The notes under the pieces: generated by a model
Database searches by the model: none
The model's input: the letters and a program-made list of their open reading frames with translations, nothing else
Told to the model about the DNA's origin: nothing
In this document: positions 1-6,363 of the stretch, piece after piece
How positions within the stretch are numbered: position 1 is the stretch's first letter
Layout: each line of letters begins with the position of its first letter
Assembly: GCA_001817805.1 (NCBI GenBank)
Contig: MHJB01000039.1
Location: 1-13,203, forward strand
Length of the DNA stretch: 13,203 nucleotides
Origin: Candidatus Colwellbacteria bacterium RIFCSPLOWO2_12_FULL_43_11
GTDB lineage: Bacteria; Patescibacteriota; Minisyncoccia; UBA6257; Colwellbacteraceae
Direction of reading: 5' to 3'
Program-made: the position numbers and the translations under genes

Positions 1-2025
1 GGTTAAGGTTTTAACTCCCAGTTTTTGAGCCTTATTAAATTTAGAACCGGGCTCAGAGCCGGCCACAACGTAGTCGGTTTTTTTGCTTACCGACTCGGAT
101 GTCTTGCCCCCTAACTGCTTAATTTTACTTTTGGCTTCTTCGCGAGACATTGAATCAAGCGTACCCGTTATTACGAAAGTTTTACCGGTCAATTTACCGG
201 CGGCTTTTTTTGCTTCACGCAAAATTTCTACGCCGTTCTTCTTTAGTCTATCTATATAATTTAGGTTTTCTTTGGCATGGAAAAAATCATGCACACTTTT
301 AGCCACAACAGGGCCGATATTTTCTATAAAGTTAATCTCATCCGGAGGCGCGTCGATTAGTTTATCTAAAGTTCCGAAGTGTTCCGCTAAATCTTCCGAA
401 GTCTCTTCCCCTACGTGCAAGATGCCTAGGGCATAGATAAATCTCGAGAGTGATACCTTACGGTGGTCGTTGATGGAATTGATAATGTTTTCCGCGCTCT
501 TTTCCCCAAATCTTTCCAGATTATCTATATCGCTCTTCTCTAGGGTAAAGATGTCGGCGGCATCGCTAATCAATCCCTCTTCTTTTAATCTGTCCAGTAC
601 TTTAGGGCCTATAGTGTAAATCTCAAAAATATTAACAAAATGTTGCATCCCTCGGCGGTTTTTCGCGGGACACTTGGGATTAACGCAGTAATAAGCGGTT
701 GATTCAAGATTAGACTTCTCTCCAATTGACCTTTTCTCCACACCCGAACCACACACCGGACAACGGATAGGAATCTTTATAATCTTTTCTTTGCCTGCCC
801 TTAATTTAAGAAGAACCTCTACTACTTCCGGGATAACGTCCCCCGCTTTCTGTATAACCACCGTATCGCCGATTTTTAATCCCAATCTATTTATTTGGTC
901 CATATTATGGAGTGTGGCCTTAGATACGGTTGAACCGGCAACCAGTGTTGGCTCAAATATGGCAACGGGAGTGAGTACCCCGGTGCGCCCCACGTTAAAA
1001 ATTACATCTTTAACAATGGTTGTAGCTTTTTCCGCCGGATACTTGAAAGCGACCATATATCGCGGAGCCTTGCCTACTACTCCCAAGATTTGCTGGAAAG
1101 ACAATTGGTCGACGGATACGACTACTCCATCGGTACCGAAAGGCAAATTGGGCCTTAATTTTTCAATCTTATCAATAAAGGATTCTATTTCGTGAAGATT
1201 ATCGCTACTTAACTCGTAATTCTCTAAAGTTTTAAAACCTAAGTCCCTGAATTTTCTGTGAAGACCGGAGTGTTTTTGAGAGGGGTTAAACTTAGGGTCG
1301 CTTACCAGGCCAGGCAGTTCAGGATTATCGGCTATATCATAGGCAAAGAAATCTAGTTTTCTTTTGGAAGCCAAATTCGGATCTAACTGACGCAGACTTC
1401 CTGCCGCAGCGTTCCTGGTATTGGCGAAGAGCGGTTTATCTTCTTTTGCCTGTTTTTTGTTTAGCTCCTCTAGGACACGCTTAGGCATAATTGCTTCGCC
1501 TCTTATTTCAATAAATCTGGGGAAGGGTGAACGCAATTTTAACGGGATTGATTTTATAGTTTTTAAGTTCTGTGTAATATCTTCCCCTACCAAACCATCG
1601 CCTCGAGTTGAGCCTCTAAGAAATACGCCCTTTTCATAAATTAAAGATACTGCCAAGCCATCGAACTTAATTTCGGCAAAGTAAGTTGTTTTTTCTCTTG
1701 ATTTAACGGAACTTAAAATTTTCTCGGTTCTTTTTGTCCAATCTCTTAACTCATCTTTTGAGAAGGCATCGTTTAAAGAAAGCATGCGCACGCCATGTTT
1801 AACCTTCACGAATTTATCCAGGGGTTTCCCCGCTACCCGATTGGTGGGAGAAAACTTATCCTTAAACTTCGGATATTCGCCCTCTAAAGTTCTTAACTCA
1901 CGAGAGAGCGAATCATAAACCTCATCCGTGACCTTTGGATCGTCTAAAACGTGGTAACGATAGCGTAATCCTTCAATCTCCTTACGAAGTTTTTCAATTC
2001 TTGATTTGGCTTCTTGTCTATTCAT
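1..2025 (-). CDS. ligA: NAD-dependent DNA ligase LigA (3' end cut by the window edge)
   Basis: Seals nicks in duplex DNA using NAD+, in replication and repair. Reading the minus strand from ATG at 2025 gives 675 codons without a stop, so the C-terminus lies outside the window. The usual length is about 670-680 aa, so probably only a few residues are missing. Seen in order: the Ia domain with the NMN-binding pattern (Y24, H25, D34, Y37, D38); the adenylation motif K120-F-D-G with K120 as the AMP-carrying lysine; NTRNAAAGSLRQLD; a four-cysteine zinc finger (C422, C425, C447, C452); a helix-hairpin-helix region; and a BRCT domain from about residue 607 (LTGKTFVITGTL). It starts 11 bp after the stop of the second PilX-like gene with no Shine-Dalgarno match, so it probably shares the pilus transcript. 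Whether it has any role in DNA uptake is unknown; housekeeping is the default reading. Confidence 0.97.
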   Translation of the reverse strand, partial: MNRQEAKSRIEKLRKEIEGLRYRYHVLDDPKVTDEVYDSLSRELRTLEGEYPKFKDKFSPTNRVAGKPLDKFVKVKHGVRMLSLNDAFSKDELRDWTKRTEKILSSVKSREKTTYFAEIKFDGLAVSLIYEKGVFLRGSTRGDGLVGEDITQNLKTIKSIPLKLRSPFPRFIEIRGEAIMPKRVLEELNKKQAKEDKPLFANTRNAAAGSLRQLDPNLASKRKLDFFAYDIADNPELPGLVSDPKFNPSQKHSGLHRKFRDLGFKTLENYELSSDNLHEIESFIDKIEKLRPNLPFGTDGVVVSVDQLSFQQILGVVGKAPRYMVAFKYPAEKATTIVKDVIFNVGRTGVLTPVAIFEPTLVAGSTVSKATLHNMDQINRLGLKIGDTVVIQKAGDVIPEVVEVLLKLRAGKEKIIKIPIRCPVCGSGVEKRSIGEKSNLESTAYYCVNPKCPAKNRRGMQHFVNIFEIYTIGPKVLDRLKEEGLISDAADIFTLEKSDIDNLERFGEKSAENIINSINDHRKVSLSRFIYALGILHVGEETSEDLAEHFGTLDKLIDAPPDEINFIENIGPVVAKSVHDFFHAKENLNYIDRLKKNGVEILREAKKAAGKLTGKTFVITGTLDSMSREEAKSKIKQLGGKTSESVSKKTDYVVAGSEPGSKFNKAQKLGVKTLT

Positions 2026-2036
2026 GGTGACAGGTT

Positions 2037-2384
2037 CTAAGGCGCCGGTGGAATATCCGCCTGAAAAGCCCTAGCCGAACGGCCAGATTGGCCGATGGTC
2101 TTTATGGGTAAGGGGCTGCTTGAATTGTAAGTGACTGTGACTTTGGCGCCGTTCGTTAAAGTCATCGTGTAAGGATAAGCTTGAGGGGTGGCTCTGGTCT
2201 CATTATAAAAAGCCCACTCCAGGCCGGCATCAGCGGCAAAAATAGCTCTCATGGAATCTTTGGCATCTGTGGCTTGGCGCAGTTGATACAGAATTAAGAG
2301 ACCGGCCAGAGAAGTTGAAGCTAAAACTACGCCTGATAAAAGGATAACGGTAAGTAGCATAACTTGTCCTTGGTTTTTCTTCAC
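2037..2384 (-). CDS. PilX/GspK-like minor pilin (short paralogue without VWA domain)
   Basis: A 115-aa type IV prepilin-like protein. It has a short basic leader (MKKNQG), a likely prepilin peptidase site G6|Q7 and a hydrophobic helix at about residues 8-35. The stretch FAADAGLEWAFY resembles the alanine/glutamate-rich motif of PilX N-terminal domains. There is no Glu at mature position 5, as is common in GspK/PilX-type subunits. A small beta-rich C-terminal part ends in ADIPPAP. Residues 9-71 are identical to the same region of the adjacent VWA-bearing pilin, after which the two diverge. The start is GTG at 2384; the in-frame TAA stop of the upstream gene lies two codons before it, so no longer start is possible. 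No Shine-Dalgarno is seen. Role by family: tip or priming subunit of the pilus; the partner is inferred. Confidence 0.85.
   Translation of the reverse strand: MKKNQGQVMLLTVILLSGVVLASTSLAGLLILYQLRQATDAKDSMRAIFAADAGLEWAFYNETRATPQAYPYTMTLTNGAKVTVTYNSSSPLPIKTIGQSGRSARAFQADIPPAP
2173..2360. repeat. 188-bp near-identical repeat, copy 1 (in the short PilX-like gene)
   Basis: This block matches 3130-3317 with 2 mismatches in 188 positions by hand alignment; both are silent. It encodes the helix and the conserved N-terminal part of the pilin. Identity falls to about 68% over the next 114 bp toward the 3' end of the gene. Confidence 0.93.
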
Positions 2385-2390
2385 TGTTTT

Positions 2391-3341
2391 TTATGGCCCA
2401 ACTTCTCTGGTAGACAATATTGCTTCTGCAATGGCTTCCAATATATCTTCGAGCCCGCTGAAGTCGGCTATGGGATAATAATGTGCCACATCATCAGCAA
2501 TATCGGTTTTTAGGAAAGCTTCGGTTGACGGGGTTACTCCTATACCTACAACATAAATCTCAATATCTGCAAGGCGGGCTTCATCAGCCTCAAGAGCTGC
2601 GGCAATGCGGGCAGTCCTAGTGTCGCCCGGTTTGTTTTGATTCGGATCGCCGTCAGTAACTACTATCATCACGTCTTTCACTTCCGGCCGTTCATGAATA
2701 GTATGGAGATTATTAAATTCGCCATCTGCCAAATCAATAGCTTGAGACAAATTTGTTTGCCCCCTATTTTTATTGCTCATTGCATCAATACTTACTTTAA
2801 CCGCCGCACCATTATCCGTTAAATGTTGGTCAAGAGTCGCGTCAGTCGCGAAGCTTACAAGTCCCACATGCGAGCCGGTTAAAGAGGGTACTATTGTGTC
2901 AATAAAAGCATTAGCGGCAGCCTTCACCAAAGCCAGCTCCGTATCGATTATGCTACCGGAGCGGTCAAGCACAAACATTACGTCGAACTTACTTTCGCCG
3001 CCCACGGGTGAATTAGCCTGAAACGCTCTGGCAACCCGGCCATACTGACCGACAACCTTTATGGGCAAAGAGTCGTTTGAGTCGTAAGTGATGGTGACTT
3101 TGGCCCCGTCGCTCAGGTTTATCACGTGGGGATAAGCTTGAGGGGTGGCTCTGGTCTCATTATAAAAAGCCCACTCCAGGCCGGCATCAGCGGCAAAAAT
3201 AGCCCTCATGGAATCTTTGGCATCTGTGGCTTGGCGCAGTTGATACAGAATTAAGAGACCGGCCAGAGAAGTGGAAGCTAAAACTACGCCTGATAAAAGG
3301 ATAACGGTAAGTAGCATCGCTTGTCCCTTACTCTCGTTCAT
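2391..3341 (-). CDS. PilX-like minor pilin fused to a von Willebrand factor A domain (candidate tip adhesin)
   Basis: A 316-aa two-part protein. Residues 1-110 form a PilX/GspK-like pilin: leader MNESKG, likely cleavage at G6|Q7, hydrophobic helix at about 8-35, then FAADAGLEWAFY. After a short Gly/Ser linker (about 111-117), residues 118-312 form a VWA domain with FDVMFVLDRSGSI. The metal-ion-dependent adhesion site is complete: D126, S128 and S130 (DxSxS), T196 (RGQTN) and D230 (VVTDGD). VWA domains of this kind bind protein or matrix ligands through a divalent metal. A pilin helix anchoring such a domain would place it on the fibre or its tip, which is inference. It follows a PilW-like gene by 11 bp, in the position of pilX in the fimU-pilV-pilW-pilX-pilY1 order of Pseudomonas. 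PilY1 there also carries a VWA domain but is a separate protein. Confidence 0.9.
   Translation of the reverse strand: MNESKGQAMLLTVILLSGVVLASTSLAGLLILYQLRQATDAKDSMRAIFAADAGLEWAFYNETRATPQAYPHVINLSDGAKVTITYDSNDSLPIKVVGQYGRVARAFQANSPVGGESKFDVMFVLDRSGSIIDTELALVKAAANAFIDTIVPSLTGSHVGLVSFATDATLDQHLTDNGAAVKVSIDAMSNKNRGQTNLSQAIDLADGEFNNLHTIHERPEVKDVMIVVTDGDPNQNKPGDTRTARIAAALEADEARLADIEIYVVGIGVTPSTEAFLKTDIADDVAHYYPIADFSGLEDILEAIAEAILSTREVGP
3130..3317. repeat. 188-bp near-identical repeat, copy 2 (in the PilX-VWA gene)
   Basis: Partner of 2173-2360, in the same orientation, offset by 957 bp. Its ends coincide with an abrupt loss of similarity on both sides, which makes it a likely gene-conversion tract and a potential site for recombination that would delete the VWA domain. 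Confidence 0.93.
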
Positions 3342-3352
3342 ACTCTAATATT

Positions 3353-3868
3353 TTAAAACTCCGGCTCGATGACTCTCGAGCTTACCGTTGTTTGCAGATT
3401 CACCTTAATACCTCTGGGACCCGGAATAGATAGAGTTATGGTAATCCTGGGAGGAAAATTATCCGTTAAATCTATGCCCGATGTAGTAAAATTAAGCTTT
3501 TCCACTTTTACTTCCGGCGCTGTGATGGGTAAAAAGTCCGTATCGGCTTGGCAACTGCCGGCACACCTCGAGATGGAATTGCCAATTAATTTGTAATTCA
3601 CTTGTTCGCTACGATAATTAACAAACTTGAGAATCGTATTGGTTGACCCGACAAAATTAAAGCCAGTGCGAATTTCTCTCGACATCTGCTCAACCGCTTG
3701 AGTAGCATTGTCGTTCGCAGCCGCAAGCTCAGTGATAGTTCTCTGTATTTTCAAAGTTTGGACAAAAGTTCCGGTGGCTACAGCCACGAGAACTAAAAAT
3801 AAAGCCGTTGCCACCATAAGCTCAATAATTGTAAACCCCGTCAATGATTTTAATTTTCTATCTTTCAT
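3353..3868 (-). CDS. PilW/GspJ-like minor pilin
   Basis: A 171-aa prepilin with a basic leader, the class III signal T-G11|F12-TIIELMVATALF, Glu at mature position 5 (E16) and a hydrophobic helix to about residue 36. The globular part has the look of the GspJ/PilW group: a helical stretch with AVEQMSREIRTG, then beta-rich sequence ending in RITITLSIP and VNLQTTVSSRVI. It has a close cysteine pair (C102, C106) that could form a small disulfide loop. It lies between the PilV-like and PilX-VWA genes, matching the I-J-K order of minor pseudopilins, which assemble into a priming/tip complex. ATG at 3868 is preceded by AGGA with a 5-nt spacer, one of only two clear Shine-Dalgarno matches in the window. 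The assignment to PilW rather than a generic minor pilin rests on gene order and the N-terminal style. Confidence 0.85.
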   Translation of the reverse strand: MKDRKLKSLTGFTIIELMVATALFLVLVAVATGTFVQTLKIQRTITELAAANDNATQAVEQMSREIRTGFNFVGSTNTILKFVNYRSEQVNYKLIGNSISRCAGSCQADTDFLPITAPEVKVEKLNFTTSGIDLTDNFPPRITITLSIPGPRGIKVNLQTTVSSRVIEPEF

Positions 3869-3873
3869 TTTAG

Positions 3874-3877
3874 TCCT
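3874..3877 (-). promoter_or_regulatory. Ribosome binding site of the PilW-like gene
   Basis: AGGA on the minus strand lies 5 nt before the ATG at 3868. It is worth recording because most genes of this locus have no such match. Confidence 0.55.
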
Positions 3878-3879
3878 AA

Positions 3880-3904
3880 ATTCTATATTCTAGATTCTAT
3901 ATTC
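3880..3904. repeat. 11-bp direct repeat in the spacer before the PilW-like gene
   Basis: ATTCTATATTC occurs twice, at 3880-3890 and 3894-3904, separated by TAG. It fills most of the 43-bp spacer between the PilV-like and PilW-like genes, the longest gap in the minor-pilin module. It may be a slippage duplication or a paired binding site; nothing in the sequence decides between them. Confidence 0.7.
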
Positions 3905-3911
3905 TTTTTTA

Positions 3912-4418
3912 TTATCTCCAGTTAAAAAAATGGTCCTCCAGAGTAACACTTAAATCAATACCTCCCCGACCTTTCCAGGCGACAGTTGAATTTACTTGTA
4001 TCTCATCAACAGAAACGTTTGTTATGGTAACCGTTCTTTTAAAGCCGGTCGCGGTACCAGTCGTGTAATTATAGATGCCCGTTGCTTCGTCATAGAGAAG
4101 GTTTTTATCCGCGAGAGCGCGGTCAAGAATGGTGGTATCGTACTGAAGCCCAAAATCGCCTGGTGCAGCCAGTCTAAAATTCCAAGGAATACCGCCAGTA
4201 ATGATATTTGTATCTATCAAACTTTTTACCACCTCCACGCCTTCAGCCGCCAAGTTCACGGCCACATACTCCTCGTAGGCTATACGATACAAACCCAAGG
4301 ATTGTGACATTAGAGAAAATATGCCCAAAAGTCCTATAACCATAACGCTTATGGCTATCATAGCTTCCACCAGAAGCTGGCCTTCTCTACTCTTATTTTG
4401 TCGAGATTCTGCCGGCAT
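3912..4418 (-). CDS. PilV/GspI-like minor pilin
   Basis: A 168-aa prepilin with leader MPAESRQNKSREG, a likely processing site G13|Q14 and Glu at mature position 5 (E18) in QLLVEAMIAISVMVIGLLG. A hydrophobic helix runs to about residue 40. The helix continues with AYEEYVAVNLAAEGVEVVKS, the style of GspI/PilV-type subunits, and a beta-rich part follows with repeated Thr/Ile strands (KRTVTITNVSV, VNSTVAWKG). Its start codon lies inside the upstream FimT-like gene: the two overlap by 26 bp, so translation is probably coupled. By family it belongs to the H-I-J-K priming complex, next to the PilW-like subunit. No cysteines are seen in the mature protein. The PilV label follows from order and N-terminus and is less certain than the pilin class. 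Confidence 0.84.
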   Translation of the reverse strand: MPAESRQNKSREGQLLVEAMIAISVMVIGLLGIFSLMSQSLGLYRIAYEEYVAVNLAAEGVEVVKSLIDTNIITGGIPWNFRLAAPGDFGLQYDTTILDRALADKNLLYDEATGIYNYTTGTATGFKRTVTITNVSVDEIQVNSTVAWKGRGGIDLSVTLEDHFFNWR

Positions 4419-4959
4419 TGTTTATTTTGATAATTGACTTACTCGACCCATCCTTAACCTCTATACTTATCATCGCTTCTTTTAGAGAGGTATCACCGTT
4501 AATTATAATAGTCGGATCCGGAGGGATGAAAATTATATCATCCAAGGTCATATCGGAAGCAAATTGAGTTACCTGTGGAGTAAGCTCGAATACATTAAGC
4601 TGCCCTGTTAATGGTATGTCACCGGAGCCAAATCTATTATCTCCATTCATCACACAGTCAACCGCTAAGTCTCTGAAAATGAAGATTTCCCCACTTACCG
4701 TATCTACGTGAACGCCATAACCGCAAATCCTGGGATCGCCCGGATTCAACGGCAAAGTGCCCTCAAAGAAGGTGGCGGTGCTCAAAGACTTAGCGCGCGC
4801 GATGAGGCTTACGAGTTTTGCTTGGTTGTTCACCAGAACTAAATGCTTACCGGCTTCGCGGCTATAGCCAATGAGGATGCCCGACAAAATTAAAGTCACG
4901 CTTATAGTAACCAGCATTTCAACCAGGGTAAATCCACCTTTATTTCTCATCATCGACAT
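4393..4959 (-). CDS. FimT/GspH-like minor pilin
   Basis: A 188-aa prepilin with a canonical class III signal KGG9|FTLVEMLVTIS, Glu at mature position 5 (E14) and a hydrophobic helix to about residue 31. The helix runs on through KLVSLIARAKSLS, and the globular part contains ICGYGVHVD, the type of strand found in GspH/FimT-like minor pilins. C79 and C102 could pair. The first start is ATG at 4959, but in-frame ATGs at 4953 and 4950 also leave a workable leader; AAGG lies 4 nt before the first. It opens the minor-pilin module 31 bp after pilD and overlaps the next gene by 26 bp. By family it starts the H-I-J-K priming complex. The pilin class is firm; the exact orthology to FimT, FimU or GspH is not resolved. 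Confidence 0.85.
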   Translation of the reverse strand: MSMMRNKGGFTLVEMLVTISVTLILSGILIGYSREAGKHLVLVNNQAKLVSLIARAKSLSTATFFEGTLPLNPGDPRICGYGVHVDTVSGEIFIFRDLAVDCVMNGDNRFGSGDIPLTGQLNVFELTPQVTQFASDMTLDDIIFIPPDPTIIINGDTSLKEAMISIEVKDGSSKSIIKINNAGRISTK

Positions 4960-4971
4960 AGGCCTTATTTA

Positions 4972-4977
4972 ATTATA
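4972..4977 (-). promoter_or_regulatory. Possible promoter -10 element before the minor-pilin module
   Basis: A perfect TATAAT on the minus strand lies in the 31-bp spacer between pilD and the FimT-like gene. The longer string TATAATTAAAT (4967-4977) is repeated exactly before pilT. No good -35 is seen, so this is tentative. If used, the minor pilins and ligA could be transcribed apart from the motor genes. Confidence 0.33.
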
Positions 4978-4990
4978 AGACACAAAGGGA

Positions 4991-5875
4991 TTAAAAAGGT
5001 AGGAGCAAGTTAAAGAAGTTGAAATACAAACCCATCAATTTCTCGCCAAAGAAAAATATAATGGTAAAGCCCAAGGCTATAAAGGGCCCAAAAGGCAGAT
5101 GGTCTTTCATGGTTCTACTGTGCAAAGCAAGTAACCCAACGCTCAAGAATCCCCCCAAAACGAAGGCTAAACCCAGGGCCAGCATTATGTCAGGCCAGCC
5201 AATAAACAGCCCCAAAACGGCGGCAAGCTTAACGTCACCGAAACCCATCCCCCGGCCACCGGAGAAATAATACAGCGCCCCCAGAAGTAATCCCCCAAAC
5301 CCGAACCCCAACAAGTAAGCCCAAGGGAAAGAATCACTCAAAGGAAACAGCATCGCGTAACTTTTCAAATAAGAATATCCACCCAAGCTGTTATGTTCGA
5401 AACCGAAATACCTATAAGCGATTAAAATAACACCTAAAGCCAAGATAAAAAGATTGATACTGTCGGGAATAATGTGATGATGGAAATCAATGACCGACAT
5501 GAGGAGTAAGGATAAGAGAACCAGAATCCAAAGAATAATTAAAACATACGGTATACCCAAAATAACAATATTATAAGGCAGAAGCGCGTAAGGCACGGTA
5601 AAAAAAATTAAGCCGCCTAAAAACTCCACGATTGGATATTGTAAAGTGAGTCTTACTCCACAAGAACGGCATTTACCTAACTGCGCAAGGAAACTAAAGA
5701 ATGGTACTAATTCGTACCAACTGAGAGTTTTGCCGCAATGCGGGCAATGAGAACGGCCGTAGACATTTTTCCAGAGCCTGTCTTCTTCGGGATTAAACCT
5801 CAAAGACATAACATTCAGGAAACTGCCTACGGCCGTTCCGATTACAAATAATGAAACGTATATCAAGAAACTCAC
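4991..5875 (-). CDS. pilD: Prepilin peptidase PilD (A24 family aspartic protease)
   Basis: A 294-aa integral membrane protease that removes the leader of prepilins and, in many bacteria, N-methylates the new N-terminus. Seen: an N-terminal membrane segment with GTAVGSFLNVMSLR; the cytoplasmic zinc-finger loop with C44-x2-C47 and C69-x2-C72; and SWYELVPFFSFLAQLGKC. About seven further hydrophobic segments carry the two catalytic aspartates, D130 in VIDFHHHIIPD and D214 in GMGFGDVK. The N-terminal domain is complete, so this is the bifunctional type. The start is GTG at 5875 without a Shine-Dalgarno; the first residues enter a membrane helix directly. It follows the major-type pilin by 9 bp and precedes the minor pilins, so it sits among its own substrates. 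Six prepilin substrates are visible in this window. Confidence 0.97.
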   Translation of the reverse strand: MSFLIYVSLFVIGTAVGSFLNVMSLRFNPEEDRLWKNVYGRSHCPHCGKTLSWYELVPFFSFLAQLGKCRSCGVRLTLQYPIVEFLGGLIFFTVPYALLPYNIVILGIPYVLIILWILVLLSLLLMSVIDFHHHIIPDSINLFILALGVILIAYRYFGFEHNSLGGYSYLKSYAMLFPLSDSFPWAYLLGFGFGGLLLGALYYFSGGRGMGFGDVKLAAVLGLFIGWPDIMLALGLAFVLGGFLSVGLLALHSRTMKDHLPFGPFIALGFTIIFFFGEKLMGLYFNFFNLLLPF

Positions 5876-5884
5876 GTTAAGTTT

Positions 5885-6346
5885 CTATGACTGGATACAA
5901 TACACAAACGTAGCGTCTGCACAGCTTACGCTGAAAGTAGTAGCATCAACGTCGGTGTTCAAGACACTATTAGAACCTTCCAGGGTGGCGCCAATAACGT
6001 ACTTCAAGTAACCATTGGCACTATCAACCCCATAGGAATAAGTCTTACCGGCAACAGGGTCAAGCGGAACTTTATTTTTATCCATCACTGCCACTAACGC
6101 ATCGGCAAGCGCATCCCAGCTGGCTGGGGCATTAGTACCACAACTAACATCGCCCGGGTAATGACCGCACCTATTGAAGTAGAGTTCGAGATAGCTCTGC
6201 ATATTACCCATATCAGCTATACGACGGGTATCTCTGGCCGAACTTCTAAAGCCGGACAGGGCCGCCAAAGCAGCACCGGACAATATAGCGATAATAGTCA
6301 GTACGATTAGCAATTCGATAAGCGTGAAACCTTTATTGTTTTTCAT
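5885..6346 (-). CDS. Major-type type IV pilin
   Basis: A 153-aa prepilin with a 6-residue leader MKNNKG, cleavage at G6|F7 and Glu at mature position 5 (E11) in FTLIELLIVLTIIAILSGAA. The N-terminal helix continues through SSARDTRRIADMGNMQSYLE, a stretch typical of CPR pilins. The globular domain has four cysteines, C60, C69, C142 and C150, which could form two disulfides, for example C60-C69 and C142-C150; this pairing is a guess. The gene is the only pilin placed next to pilC and outside the minor-pilin module, so it is the best candidate for the main fibre subunit. Other pilin genes may exist elsewhere in the genome. The ATG at 6346 follows a very A-rich 17-bp leader without a Shine-Dalgarno, a sparse start for a protein expected to be abundant. 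Confidence 0.92.
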   Translation of the reverse strand: MKNNKGFTLIELLIVLTIIAILSGAALAALSGFRSSARDTRRIADMGNMQSYLELYFNRCGHYPGDVSCGTNAPASWDALADALVAVMDKNKVPLDPVAGKTYSYGVDSANGYLKYVIGATLEGSNSVLNTDVDATTFSVSCADATFVYCIQS

Positions 6347-6363
6347 TGTTTTTATTATTTTTA

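Noticed and set aside
791..1639. Plus-strand open frames of 134 and 72 codons at 791-1195 and 1421-1639
   Set aside because: They lie opposite well-conserved LigA sequence and have low-complexity, non-protein-like composition.
2037..3341. The PilX pair as a broken single gene (pseudogene)
   Set aside because: Both copies have a start, a complete prepilin signal and an intact reading frame, and the differences within the shared block are silent, so both look under selection.
3996..4307. Plus-strand 103-codon frame opposite the PilV-like gene
   Set aside because: The minus strand carries a proper prepilin signal and fits the gene order; the plus frame has no signal or motif.
5019..5270. Plus-strand frame rich in Lys and Pro opposite pilD
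   Set aside because: It is the antisense of membrane helices and the GFGDVK active site of PilD; its composition is what antisense of such sequence gives.
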